This document shows positions 27,466-36,370 of a stretch of DNA of 64,000 bases, one piece after another. The notes under the pieces were generated by a model. The model was not told the DNA's origin. It ran no database searches and saw only the letters and a list, made by a program, of their open reading frames with translations. Each line of letters starts with the position of its first letter. The stretch's first letter is position 1. Source of the DNA: Piscinibacter sp047602365 (GTDB lineage Bacteria > Pseudomonadota > Gammaproteobacteria > Burkholderiales > Burkholderiaceae_C); NCBI GenBank assembly GCA_047602365.1, contig JASGHM010000001.1, positions 1,426,001 to 1,490,000 on the forward strand, written 5' to 3'. Position numbers and translations under genes: made by a program.

Positions 27466-29838
27466 TCACTCCCTCGTCTTCAGCACGGCGACCATGTCGA
27501 GCCGGTCGATGCGGCGGCGCACGATCAGCGCGCTGAGCACGCCGGCCACCAGCACGCACAGCGCCGCCCAGGCATAGGTGCGCGGCAGGATCACCACCGG
27601 AAAGTAGAACTGGTCCGAGGCCAGCAGCCCGGAGATCAGGTGCACCAGGCCGAAGCCCAGCGCCATGCCCAGCGGCAGCGCAATGGCGATGACGATCGCC
27701 AGCTCGCCGAGCAGCAACGCCGACACCTCGGCGCGCGTGAAGCCGAGCACGCGCAGCGAGGCCAGCTCCCAGCCGCGCTCGGCCAGCGCGATGCGCGCGT
27801 TGTTGTAGACCACGCCGACCGCGATGACGGCGGCGAAGGCGGTCAGGATGGTGCTCATGATGCGCACGTTGCGAGCGCTGATCTCCTGCATGTTGCGCAG
27901 CATCGTGGCCTTGCTGAACGCGCCGGCGATGAGCGGCAGGCCCTTGATCGCCTCGAGCAGGCCCTGCTCGCGGCCACGCTCGACGGCGAGCACGAAGCCG
28001 CTGGACAGGTCGCCGTCGCCGAGCGCACGGTTCAGCGCGCGGCGGTCCATGTAGGCGTTCAGGCCCATCATCTCGCGCACCGTGGCGCCGACGGTCAGCG
28101 TGATGGTGCGCGGCCGGCCTTCCAGCACCTCGACCTGCAGCGCCTCGCCGACGCGCACGCCGAGCTTGTCGGCGAGGCGGTCGGTGATCACCAGGCCGGC
28201 GCCTTCCAGCGTGGTCGCGTGGTTCTGCGCATCGACCACGCGGTACAGCACGGCGCGGCCATCGTAGCCGCGCAGCAGGCTGCGCTCGCTGCGGTGGCCG
28301 TGGTGCAAGGTGATCGGCACGAAGCGGGTCGACTCGACCTGCGTCACCGCGGGCAGCCGTGCCAGGTCGAGCCGCGCCGCGTCGTCGCCGGGCTCGACCA
28401 GCCAGACCGCGACGTCGCTGCGCATCGCGACGTTGAACTGGCCGTCGACGACGTACTCGATGGCGTCGCGGAAGAAGTTGCCGAGCACGACGATGGCCAC
28501 CGCCGCCGCCACGCCGCTGACCGAGATGGCGCTGCGCAGCGGCCGGCGCTCCATGTTGCGGATGATCATGCGCAGCGCCGGGCCGATGGCCTGGATGCCC
28601 AGGCGCTCGAGCAGTGTGCGCCGGTAGCGGCCCGGCGCCGGCGGGCGCATCGCCTCGGCCGGCGCGAGGCGCACGGTGGCGAGGATGGCATTGAGCGTGC
28701 CGGCCACCGCGGTGGCGACGGTGATGCCGGCGCTGACCAGCAGCAGCGACGGCGCGATCGAGTGCTCGAACTGCGGGAAGCGGAAGAACTCGGCGTACAG
28801 CCCGGTGAACATGGTGCCGAGCCGGTCGCCGACCGCCACGCCGAGCGCCAGGCCGACGGCGACGATCAGCATCACCAGCTTCAGGTAATGCGCCGCGATG
28901 TCGCGGTTGGGGTAGCCCAGCGCCTTCAGCGCGGCGATCTGCTCGCGCTGCGTGGCGACCAGCCGCGACACCACCACGTTGAGCAGGAAGGCGGCGACGC
29001 CGAGGAAGATCGCCGGCAGCACGGTGCCCAGCACCCGCTGCTCCTTGATCTCGTTGTCGAGCATCGCGTGCGAGGTCTGGTCGGCGCGGCCGATCAGCTC
29101 GCGGCCGCCCCAGCGTTCCAGCGCGCGTGCCAGCGCGTCGATCACCGCCGGTTCCGAGGCGCCTGGCGCGAGGCGGATGGCGATGCGGTTGAAGGCGCCG
29201 TTCATGTCGTAGGCAGCGGCCAGCGCCTCGTGGTCGACCCAGAAGATGCCGAAGCCGCGCAGGTCGGGCATGCCCCACAGGCCGGCGAAGACGAACTCGG
29301 GCGACAGTGCGGTGCCGACGATCAGCAGCGTGCGCTGGCGGCCGTTGACCAGCGCCTTCACGGTCGCGCCCGGCTTCAGCCCACGCGCCTGAGCGAAGCC
29401 TTCGGAGACCAGCACCTCCAGCGCGCCGTCGCCGCGGCGCTGGCCGTCGGCCGACAGTGCGCGGCCGCTGGCCAGCGTGACGCGGTTCAGCGAGGCCGGG
29501 CGGCGCGGGTCCATGCCGATCAGCTGGCCGACGATCGGGTCGGAGACGTCGGGCAGCTCGACACGCACCATCTGCTCGACCGTGGTCTGCACCTCGGCGA
29601 CGCCGGGCTGCGCGGCCAGCTGCGCGGCCAGCGCGTCGGGCGCCCGCTTGACGCTGCCGAACAGGTCGGCGAAATGTGCGTCGGCGTAGAACTGGTCGCG
29701 CGCCAATGCCAGCGAGTCGACCGCCGACAGGCTGGTGATGAAGCCGCCGATGCCGCTGGCGACGACCAGCGCGATGGTCAGCGCCTGGCTCCACATCAGG
29801 CGCAGGTCGCGCAGCAGCTTGCGGTCGAGCGCTTTCAT
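27466..29838 (-). CDS. ABC transporter permease with two FtsX domains
   Basis: A 790-residue inner-membrane protein. A first helix at about 19-40 is followed by a large periplasmic region (about 40-260), then an FtsX-type membrane domain (about 265-390). A second periplasmic region (about 440-660) and a C-terminal FtsX domain (about 670-785) follow. This double layout resembles LolCE/MacB-like mechanotransmission permeases fused in tandem. Substrate is unknown. It lies between its ATPase (8 bases upstream) and the HlyD-type adaptor (1 base downstream), so the complex is probably ATPase-permease-adaptor. Confidence 0.9.
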   Translation of the reverse strand: MKALDRKLLRDLRLMWSQALTIALVVASGIGGFITSLSAVDSLALARDQFYADAHFADLFGSVKRAPDALAAQLAAQPGVAEVQTTVEQMVRVELPDVSDPIVGQLIGMDPRRPASLNRVTLASGRALSADGQRRGDGALEVLVSEGFAQARGLKPGATVKALVNGRQRTLLIVGTALSPEFVFAGLWGMPDLRGFGIFWVDHEALAAAYDMNGAFNRIAIRLAPGASEPAVIDALARALERWGGRELIGRADQTSHAMLDNEIKEQRVLGTVLPAIFLGVAAFLLNVVVSRLVATQREQIAALKALGYPNRDIAAHYLKLVMLIVAVGLALGVAVGDRLGTMFTGLYAEFFRFPQFEHSIAPSLLLVSAGITVATAVAGTLNAILATVRLAPAEAMRPPAPGRYRRTLLERLGIQAIGPALRMIIRNMERRPLRSAISVSGVAAAVAIVVLGNFFRDAIEYVVDGQFNVAMRSDVAVWLVEPGDDAARLDLARLPAVTQVESTRFVPITLHHGHRSERSLLRGYDGRAVLYRVVDAQNHATTLEGAGLVITDRLADKLGVRVGEALQVEVLEGRPRTITLTVGATVREMMGLNAYMDRRALNRALGDGDLSSGFVLAVERGREQGLLEAIKGLPLIAGAFSKATMLRNMQEISARNVRIMSTILTAFAAVIAVGVVYNNARIALAERGWELASLRVLGFTRAEVSALLLGELAIVIAIALPLGMALGFGLVHLISGLLASDQFYFPVVILPRTYAWAALCVLVAGVLSALIVRRRIDRLDMVAVLKTRE

Positions 29839-29845
29839 CGCCGGT

Positions 29846-30574
29846 TTACCAGGCGAGTTCGGACGGCGACAGGCGATGCTCGTTGCGCAGCACCTTCTGC
29901 ACGCAGCCGTCGCCCAGCGAGATCACCGTATCGGCCATGCCGGCGATCGCCGCGTTGTGGGTGATCACGATCGCGGTGGTGCCGAGCTCGCGGTTGATGC
30001 GCGCGATCACCTCCAGCACCAGCTTGCCGGTGGTGTAGTCGAGCGCGCCGGTCGGCTCGTCGCACAGCAGCACCTGCGGCCGCTTGGCGATGGCGCGCGC
30101 GATCGCCACACGCTGCTGCTCGCCACCGGACAGCTGCGCCGGGAAATGGTCGCGCCGCGGCGTCAGCCCGACCAGGGCTATCGCTTCGTCGACCGGCATC
30201 GGGTCTTCGGCGATGTCGGTGACCAGCGCGACGTTCTCGCGCACCGTCAGGCTGGGGATCAGGTTGTAGAACTGGAACACGAAGCCGACATGCTCGCGGC
30301 GGTAGGTGGTCAGCGCGGACTCGTCGGCACCGTCGAGCCGGTGCTCGGCGAACCAGACCTCGCCACGCGTCGGCACGTCCAGCCCGCCGAGGATGTTCAA
30401 GAGCGTCGACTTGCCGCTGCCCGACGGACCGAGCAGCACGACGAACTCGCCGGCGGCGATCTCCAGGTCGACGTCGTGCAGCGCGCGCACCTCGACCTCG
30501 CCGCTGCCGTAGGTCTTGGCCAGGCCGCGGGCGCGGAAGACGATCTTGCGGGGGGTGGCAGGGGGGGTGCTCAT
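29846..30574 (-). CDS. ABC transporter ATP-binding protein (MacB/LolD type)
   Basis: A 242-residue ATPase. Walker A is GPSGSGKST (about 47-55), the Q-loop FQFYNL, the signature LSGGEQQRVAIARA (about 149-162), Walker B VLLCDEPTGALD (about 168-179), and the switch His in VITHN. It powers the FtsX-type permease directly downstream. The ATG at 30574 is preferred to an upstream start at 30709 that adds 45 residues without homology. The gene heads the exporter operon and is divergent from the proline-rich protein gene. Confidence 0.94.
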   Translation of the reverse strand: MSTPPATPRKIVFRARGLAKTYGSGEVEVRALHDVDLEIAAGEFVVLLGPSGSGKSTLLNILGGLDVPTRGEVWFAEHRLDGADESALTTYRREHVGFVFQFYNLIPSLTVRENVALVTDIAEDPMPVDEAIALVGLTPRRDHFPAQLSGGEQQRVAIARAIAKRPQVLLCDEPTGALDYTTGKLVLEVIARINRELGTTAIVITHNAAIAGMADTVISLGDGCVQKVLRNEHRLSPSELAW

Positions 30575-30736
30575 GTCGGCGTCGCGCGGAAGATCAGGGA
30601 TTCTCCGGAGCGCCGGCCGTGGCGGGCTGACCGACATCAAGCCAGATTTCGCACGAGCGCGTGCGCTCGCTTCGTCCGCTTGCGTGCAGAGGGGAGCGAA
30701 CTGCGACAATCATTTCGCATCACGCACGCCGGCCCC

Positions 30737-31621
30737 ATGTCGCTGCCCGCCATCCCCACCAAGACCGCCCGCGGCCAGGAAGCCCTGCGCCGGCGTACCG
30801 GTGACCTGGGCCAGCGGCACCGCACCATCCTGTTCCTCGTCGACGGGCGGCGGCCGCTGTCCGAGGTGCTGAGCCTGGCGCACCAGGCCGGCGCGGCGAC
30901 CAGCCATTTCGAGGACCTGGTGCGCATGGGCTTCGTCGAGCTGCCGGCGGAAGCGCCGGCCAGCAGCGCGCCGGAGTCGGAGCAGCCCGAGCTGTCGTCG
31001 AGCGTGGCTCAGCTCACCGAGCTGGAGGTGCAGGTGCCGGCGGACGAACCGCCGATCGAGCCCGAGCCGGCCCCGGCGGCACCGCTGCCGCAGGCCGTGC
31101 CAGCCGCCAAGGCGGTGCCGCGTGCGCCGGAACCCCCGCCGCTGCCGCGCCCGCCGTCGCCGCCGCCGGCCCGGCCGGTGCGCCGCGTGGTGGCGATGCC
31201 GCCACCCGAGCCGGCGCCGGTCGAGCCGCCGGCCGCGGCCGCCGCCCGCTTCGACCCGGCGGCCGAACTGCCGCGCCGGCCCTTCCTGCCACCGTCGCAG
31301 ACACCACCGGTGGCGGCGCCGCCGCCGGCGGTTCCGCTCGAGGACCAGCCGGTGCTCGAGCAGGCGCGCGCCCAGCTGCTTGAGTCGCTGCGCTGCGACC
31401 CGCAGCCTGCGGCCGGCCGGTTGACCGACCGCGTTCGCGCCGCCCAGGGCAGCTCGGCGCTGGTCGACGTGGTCTGGACCATGGAGCGCGGCTTGCACCA
31501 CCACCAGCGTTCGCACCGCGGCCTGCTGGCGCTGCAGCGTGCGCGCGAACTGCTCGGCCTCGGCAACACGCTGGTCGACGAAGACAGCACGCCGGGTCGG
31601 CTGGACGACGAGGACTGGTGA
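30737..31621 (+). CDS. Proline-rich protein of unknown function
   Basis: A 294-residue protein in three parts. Residues 1-75 are globular and end with a winged-helix-like pattern (GRRPLSEVLSLAHQAG...FEDLVRMGFVELP). Residues 80-205 are a long Pro/Ala/Glu-rich, probably unfolded linker with several PPP runs. Residues 210-294 are helical and charged (LEQARAQLLESLRCDPQPAAGRL...). The N-terminal part resembles a small phosphate- or DNA-binding PatA-like domain found near response regulators, but this is weak. The polyproline runs would need EF-P for translation. The gene ends one base before the GlxA-type gene stop on the other strand. Function is unknown. Confidence 0.75.
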   Translation: MSLPAIPTKTARGQEALRRRTGDLGQRHRTILFLVDGRRPLSEVLSLAHQAGAATSHFEDLVRMGFVELPAEAPASSAPESEQPELSSSVAQLTELEVQVPADEPPIEPEPAPAAPLPQAVPAAKAVPRAPEPPPLPRPPSPPPARPVRRVVAMPPPEPAPVEPPAAAAARFDPAAELPRRPFLPPSQTPPVAAPPPAVPLEDQPVLEQARAQLLESLRCDPQPAAGRLTDRVRAAQGSSALVDVVWTMERGLHHHQRSHRGLLALQRARELLGLGNTLVDEDSTPGRLDDEDW

Positions 31622-32677
31622 TCAGGCCTCGTCGGCCTGCTCGCGCAGGCGCCGCGCCAGCGGCTGGAAACGCCGCCGGTACTGCGCCGGCGTGAGCGCC
31701 ACCTTGCGGCGGAACAGCCGGCCGAAGAAGCTGGCGTCCTGGTAGCCGACCTCGAGCGCGATCGCCTCCACCGGCAGGTCGCCCGATTCGAGCATCTGCT
31801 TGGCCTCCTCCAGCCGCAGCGTGTGCACGTACTCGAGCGGGCTCATGCCGGTGGCCTGGGTGAAGCGGCGCTTGAAGGTGCGCTCGGGCAGGCCGGCGAG
31901 CGCGACCATCTGCGTCACCGGCGCCTCGGCTTGGTAGTTCTGCGCCGCCCATTGCTGGCAACGCGCCACCAGCGGGTCCCCGGTCTGGCCGCCGCGGGTC
32001 AGCGAGGCGTAGCTCAACGGGCTGGTCTGGTTCAGGTCGAGCAGGTTGATGCGAGCCACCTGCATCGCCTCCTGCGCGCCGGCGAAGCGGGCGATCAGGA
32101 ACAGCACCAGCTGGTGCCAGGCGACGCCGCTGCCGGCCATCACGATGCGGCGGTCGCCGCCGGCGACGATCAGCCCGCGCTCGGGGTGCCAGCGGGTGGC
32201 CGGATGGTCGCGCCGCAGCGCCTCGCAATAGGCCCAGTGGGTGGTCGCGTCGATGCCGTCGAGCAGCCCGGTACGCGCCAGCAGCATCGCGCCCGAACAG
32301 GCCGAGCCGATCAGCGTGCCCTGGTCGTGGCGCTGGCGTAGCCAGGCGATCTCGGCGTCGTAGAGGTCGCCGATCGGCTCGCCAGGCGGCACCACCAGGT
32401 CGGTGACACAGGCCGCGTGCACCGGCGGGCAGTCGGCCAGGCTGCAGTCGGCGCGGATCGCCACGCCGTTGGCGCCGGTCACCGTGCCGCCGTCGCGGCT
32501 GACGACCAGCGGGCGGAACAGCGAGCGCGGCTCGGCCTGGCCGTGCAGCATCTGCCAGTCGCGGCCGGCGCTGCACAGCGCGTCGTAGAAGCCGTACAGC
32601 GTGGCCGCGCTGACCGCCGGGGCAGCGAGCAGCGCGACGGCGATCGGTTCACGCGGGGCGGGCGAGGCACTGGTCAT
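31622..32677 (-). CDS. GlxA-type AraC regulator with DJ-1/PfpI domain
   Basis: A 351-residue regulator. Residues 10-200 form a class-I glutamine-amidotransferase-like DJ-1/PfpI domain, with GSACSGAMLLARTG carrying the elbow Cys near 122. Residues 225-335 hold two AraC helix-turn-helix units (PERTFKRRFTQATGMSPLEY and VEAIALEVGYQDASFFGRLF). The class includes regulators of carnitine, arginine and choline catabolism, in which the DJ-1 domain senses the ligand. The divergent neighbour is the sterol desaturase-like gene, separated by 99 bases, which may be the target. Confidence 0.9.
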   Translation of the reverse strand: MTSASPAPREPIAVALLAAPAVSAATLYGFYDALCSAGRDWQMLHGQAEPRSLFRPLVVSRDGGTVTGANGVAIRADCSLADCPPVHAACVTDLVVPPGEPIGDLYDAEIAWLRQRHDQGTLIGSACSGAMLLARTGLLDGIDATTHWAYCEALRRDHPATRWHPERGLIVAGGDRRIVMAGSGVAWHQLVLFLIARFAGAQEAMQVARINLLDLNQTSPLSYASLTRGGQTGDPLVARCQQWAAQNYQAEAPVTQMVALAGLPERTFKRRFTQATGMSPLEYVHTLRLEEAKQMLESGDLPVEAIALEVGYQDASFFGRLFRRKVALTPAQYRRRFQPLARRLREQADEA

Positions 32678-32776
32678 GGCGGCAGTGGCACGAATGGACG
32701 GTTCCTTGCACGGATGACTTTAGTGCCGGCTCGTCCGGCGCGCGACAGTCTCGGCCTGTTCAACGAAAGGCCTGCG

Positions 32777-33541
32777 ATGCCCACTCCCCTCGATCTCATC
32801 CTGGACCCGATCAGCTGGGTCTTCTTCGGAATGCTCGCCGCGCTGTCGCTGTGGCAGGCGCTGGCACCCGGCCGGACGCTGCCGACAGTGCGCCACTGGA
32901 CGGCACGCTCGTTCGCGGCGCTGGTCGTCTACTTCCTGCTGTCGTCCTACCTGCCGCTGCTGTGGGGCGAGGCGCTGGCGCCGCTGCAGCGCTTCGACCT
33001 GTCGGGCTGGCCGACATGGGCCGCGGTGGCGGCCGGCCTGTTCGCCTACGAGATCGGTGCCTACGCCTGGCACCGCGCGATGCACCGCTTCACGCCGCTG
33101 TGGCGCGGCATCCACCAGATGCACCACAGCGCCGAGCGCCTCGACGTGCTGGGTGCGTTCTGGTTCAGCCCGGTCGACATGGTCACCTGGACGCTGCTGC
33201 CCAGCCTGGTGCTGGCCCTGCTCGGCCTGCCGGCGCAGGCGGCGACGATCGTGCTGCTGAGCATCACGTTCCTGTCCGTCTTCCAGCACGCCAACGTCCG
33301 CACACCGCGCTGGCTGGGCTGGTTCGTGCAGCGGCCGGAAATGCACACCGTCCACCATGCCCGCGGCGTGCACCACTACAACTACGCCGACCTGCCGGTG
33401 ATCGACATGCTAGGGGGGACTTACCGCAACCCGGCTGGCTACGAGCACGATACCGGCTTCTGGCACGGCGCCTCGGCGCGTGTGCTGGACATGCTGCGCC
33501 TGCGCGACGTGTCGCGCCCGGCGGCCACCAGGGAGGCTTGA
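32777..33541 (+). CDS. Sterol desaturase / fatty acid hydroxylase family protein
   Basis: A 254-residue membrane di-iron enzyme. The three histidine clusters are HRAMH (about 98-102), HQMHHS (about 112-117) and HTVHH with a following HHYNY (about 193-203), the eight-His pattern of the family. About four hydrophobic helices lie at 12-30, 45-62, 80-97 and 135-165. Members hydroxylate or desaturate sterols, fatty acids or carotenoids at the membrane; the substrate is not known. A GAAAGG ribosome site precedes the ATG at 32777. It is followed after one base by a homocysteine methyltransferase gene, so the two are cotranscribed. Confidence 0.88.
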   Translation: MPTPLDLILDPISWVFFGMLAALSLWQALAPGRTLPTVRHWTARSFAALVVYFLLSSYLPLLWGEALAPLQRFDLSGWPTWAAVAAGLFAYEIGAYAWHRAMHRFTPLWRGIHQMHHSAERLDVLGAFWFSPVDMVTWTLLPSLVLALLGLPAQAATIVLLSITFLSVFQHANVRTPRWLGWFVQRPEMHTVHHARGVHHYNYADLPVIDMLGGTYRNPAGYEHDTGFWHGASARVLDMLRLRDVSRPAATREA

Positions 33542-33542
33542 G

Positions 33543-34508
33543 ATGAACGCTGTTGCACCTGCCCTGCCGCAGACCGAAGGCGGCTGGTTCCTGACCGACG
33601 GCGGCCTCGAGACCGACCTGATCTACCACGAGGGGGTCACGCTGCCCGAGTTCGCCGCCTGCGTGCTGCTCGACAGCCCGGCCGGCCGCGAGACGCTGGC
33701 ACGCTACTACCGCCGCTACCTCGACATTGCCGCCGCCACGCCCGGCGCCGGCTTCGTGCTGGAGAGCCCGACCTGGCGTGCCGGCCTCGACTGGTGCCGC
33801 GTGCTCGGCCTCGACGAGGCGGCGATGCGCCGCCTCAACCACGAAGGTGTCGCGCTGATGCGTTCGCTGCGCGACGCCTACGCCGGCGCGATCGGCGGGG
33901 CGATCGTCGTCAGCGGCTGCATCGGCCCGCGCGGCGACGGCTACCTGCCCGGCCAGCCGATGAGCGGCGACGACGCGATGCGTGCCCACGCGCCGCAGGC
34001 GACCGCGCTGGCCGAGGCCGGCGTCGACATGATCACCGCGATGACCATGACGACCCGCGGCGAGGCGATCGGCGTGGCCCGTGCTGCCGCGGCGCTCGGC
34101 CTGCCCTGCGCGATCTCGTTCACCGTCGAGACCGACGGCCGCCTGCCCAGCGGCGAGCCGCTCGCCGAGGCGATCGCCGCCACCGACCGCGAGGCGGGCA
34201 CGCCGCCGGCCTACTACATGGTCAACTGCGCGCACCCCAGCCACTTCGACGCGGTGCTGACGGAGGGTGAGGGCTGGCAGCGGCGCATCCGCGGCCTGCG
34301 CGCCAACGCCTCGCGCTGCAGCCACGCCGAGCTGGACGCGATGACGACGCTGGACGACGGTGACCCGGACGATCTCGGCGGCCGCTACCCGCGGCTGCGC
34401 GGCGTGCTGCCGGCGCTGAACGTGCTGGGCGGCTGCTGCGGCACCGACCACCGCCACGTCGCGGCGATCGCCGCGGCCTGGAGCGGCGGTGCTATGCGCC
34501 CGCGGTGA
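33543..34508 (+). CDS. Homocysteine S-methyltransferase family protein
   Basis: A 321-residue TIM-barrel methyltransferase. The zinc ligands are the Cys in VNCAHPSH (near 228) and the Cys pair in GGCCGTDHRH (near 300). The N-terminal TDGGLETDL (about 18-26) is characteristic. Members move a methyl group from S-methylmethionine or a betaine to homocysteine. The length is slightly above MmuM. Cotranscribed with a sterol desaturase-like gene, an unusual pairing. The 3' end overlaps the convergent diguanylate cyclase gene by 17 bases. Confidence 0.9.
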   Translation: MNAVAPALPQTEGGWFLTDGGLETDLIYHEGVTLPEFAACVLLDSPAGRETLARYYRRYLDIAAATPGAGFVLESPTWRAGLDWCRVLGLDEAAMRRLNHEGVALMRSLRDAYAGAIGGAIVVSGCIGPRGDGYLPGQPMSGDDAMRAHAPQATALAEAGVDMITAMTMTTRGEAIGVARAAAALGLPCAISFTVETDGRLPSGEPLAEAIAATDREAGTPPAYYMVNCAHPSHFDAVLTEGEGWQRRIRGLRANASRCSHAELDAMTTLDDGDPDDLGGRYPRLRGVLPALNVLGGCCGTDHRHVAAIAAAWSGGAMRPR

Positions 34509-35514
34509 CGCGGTTGCGGCCTTCGCGCTTGGAGCGGTACAGCGCCTGGTCGGCACGGTCGATCAGCGCCTCCAGCGCCTCGCCGGGCTGCCAGGCGGCC
34601 ACACCGAGCGAGACGGTGATGGCGCCGATGTTCTCCTGCGTGCTGCCGCGGCGGATGCGGGCGCCGGCGATGGTGGCGCGGATCTGCTCGGCCAGCACCG
34701 TCGCGCCCTGCAGCGCGGTGGACGGCAGCAGCACGACGAACTCCTCGCCGCCGTAGCGCGCCACCAGGTCGCGGCCCTTCACGCAGGAGCGGATCGCCAG
34801 CGCGATGTTCTTCAGCACGGTGTCGCCGAAGACATGGCCGTACTGGTCGTTGATCTGCTTGAAGTGGTCGAGGTCGATCAGCACGACGCTGGGGCCGTCC
34901 TCGCCCGGCTGGTGCTCGCGCAGCAGCACTTCGATCGACTCGTCGAAGCCGCGCCGGTTGGTCACGCCGGTCAGCGAGTCCATCGTCGCCTGCACCTTGG
35001 CAAGATCCAGTTCGGCGCGCAGCCGCTCCAGCTCGGCGGTGGACGACTGCAGGCGCTGCGCCAGGGTGGCGAGGTTGGCGCGGGCATCGCGGGTGTCGCT
35101 GAGCAGCGCGTCGATCTCCGGGCCCAGGCTCTCGGGCATGCCGAGGTTGGCGATGCGGCCGCTGGCCTGCTCCAGCGAAGCGCCGAACACCGACACCTGC
35201 TCGCCGGTCTTCGCCGCCGACTGGCCGACCTCGTCGATCACCGTGCGCAGTTCGTCGGAGACCTTGTGCGCCGCCTGCGCCGCCGCGTCGAGGATGTGGC
35301 GCCGGTACAGCGTGTGGACGAGTTCGTCACCCAGCGGCACCTGCTGCGAGCGGGCCGAGTCGATCTCGCTGCGCAGGTCGGCGTTGCGGCCGGCCAGGTA
35401 GTCGTACCAGACGGCGTAGGTGATCGGGTGCAGCGGTGCCGGCTGCTGCGCCATCATCGGGATGGCCTGGCGCAGCAGTTCCGCCGAGCGGTCCTTGGAG
35501 TCCGGGTAATGCAT
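34492..35514 (-). CDS. Diguanylate cyclase (GGDEF)
   Basis: A 340-residue signalling enzyme that makes cyclic di-GMP from GTP. Residues 1-110 are a helical domain of the type found in many betaproteobacterial cyclases, residues 110-175 form a coiled coil, and residues 180-335 are the GGDEF domain. The active site is GGEEF, with DLDHFKQIND holding the metal-binding Asp. The inhibitory site five residues before the GGEEF motif reads KGRD, so the usual first Arg of RxxD is Lys and product inhibition may be weak. No membrane segment is visible, so it is soluble. Confidence 0.93.
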   Translation of the reverse strand: MHYPDSKDRSAELLRQAIPMMAQQPAPLHPITYAVWYDYLAGRNADLRSEIDSARSQQVPLGDELVHTLYRRHILDAAAQAAHKVSDELRTVIDEVGQSAAKTGEQVSVFGASLEQASGRIANLGMPESLGPEIDALLSDTRDARANLATLAQRLQSSTAELERLRAELDLAKVQATMDSLTGVTNRRGFDESIEVLLREHQPGEDGPSVVLIDLDHFKQINDQYGHVFGDTVLKNIALAIRSCVKGRDLVARYGGEEFVVLLPSTALQGATVLAEQIRATIAGARIRRGSTQENIGAITVSLGVAAWQPGEALEALIDRADQALYRSKREGRNRVTAGA

Positions 35515-35596
35515 GCGGCGGAAGAACCTTCTCGTCGGGCGGAACCGTCATTCTCCGCGATTCACAGCGGCCCGTCTCAGAACGGGTGCGCGTGAG

Positions 35597-36370
35597 TCAG
35601 AAGTGAGTCGATGCCTGGCCGATGCCCGGGAACTTCAGCACGACGGTATCGCCCGCTGCGGCTGCCGGCGCGCCCGCCCAGGTGCCGGTGGTGACCACCG
35701 TGCCCGCGCGCAGCGTGCCGTGGCGCGATGTTGCGTGGCGCAGCCAGTCGGCCAGCACCCAGGCCGGGTCGCCGCAGGAATGCGTGCCGGTGCGCTCGAC
35801 GAGCGGCTGCGCGCCGATGGCGAGGCGGCAGCGCTGCGCGGCCCAGTCGCACGGCGCACAGGGCTGCCACTCACCGAGCACCAGCGCCGCGTGCGAGGCG
35901 AGGTCGGCCAGGCGCAGCAGCGCCGGCGCGGCCAGGCCCTGCTGCCAGCGCGAGTCGACCAGCTCGATGGACACCGCCATCGCATCGACGAGGCCGTACG
36001 CGTCGTCGAAGTCCAGCGTCGCGGCCAGCGCCGGATCGACATCGCGGCCGAGGCGCAACGCGATCTCCGACTCGACCAGGCGCAGGTTCATCGGCCAGCG
36101 CGACAGCTCGGCCGGACTCGACCACACACCGGCCGGTGGCAGCGGTGCATGCGTGAGCGGCTGCTCGCGGCCGGGCCCGCCGGATTTCCAGAAGCGCGGC
36201 GCGCCGTCGGCGGCGAACCAGCCCAGCGCCTGCGCCACCTGCTGCTGCACCGCATAGGCCTCGCCGGCGTCGGCCAGCGCATCGGCCAGCGGTGCCGCGT
36301 CGACCAGGCTGTTGCTGCGGCGCGCCCGCAGCAGCGCGGCGGTGACGGCCTCGATGCCGGACTGACTCAT
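35597..36370 (-). CDS. 2-keto-4-pentenoate hydratase / fumarylacetoacetate hydrolase-family protein
   Basis: A 257-residue enzyme of the FAH superfamily. The metal-binding E-x-E lies in LRLVESEIALRLGRD (near 108-114), and the C-terminal GTWAGAPAAAAGDTVVLKFPG follows the usual hydratase/decarboxylase pattern. Members hydrate 2-hydroxypenta-2,4-dienoate or cleave diketones in aromatic meta-cleavage routes. Its ATG overlaps the stop of the MaoC-type gene (ATGA). It is the last of three coupled genes (OCD, MaoC, FAH), and no ring-cleavage dioxygenase is nearby, so the pathway is open. Confidence 0.87.
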   Translation of the reverse strand: MSQSGIEAVTAALLRARRSNSLVDAAPLADALADAGEAYAVQQQVAQALGWFAADGAPRFWKSGGPGREQPLTHAPLPPAGVWSSPAELSRWPMNLRLVESEIALRLGRDVDPALAATLDFDDAYGLVDAMAVSIELVDSRWQQGLAAPALLRLADLASHAALVLGEWQPCAPCDWAAQRCRLAIGAQPLVERTGTHSCGDPAWVLADWLRHATSRHGTLRAGTVVTTGTWAGAPAAAAGDTVVLKFPGIGQASTHF

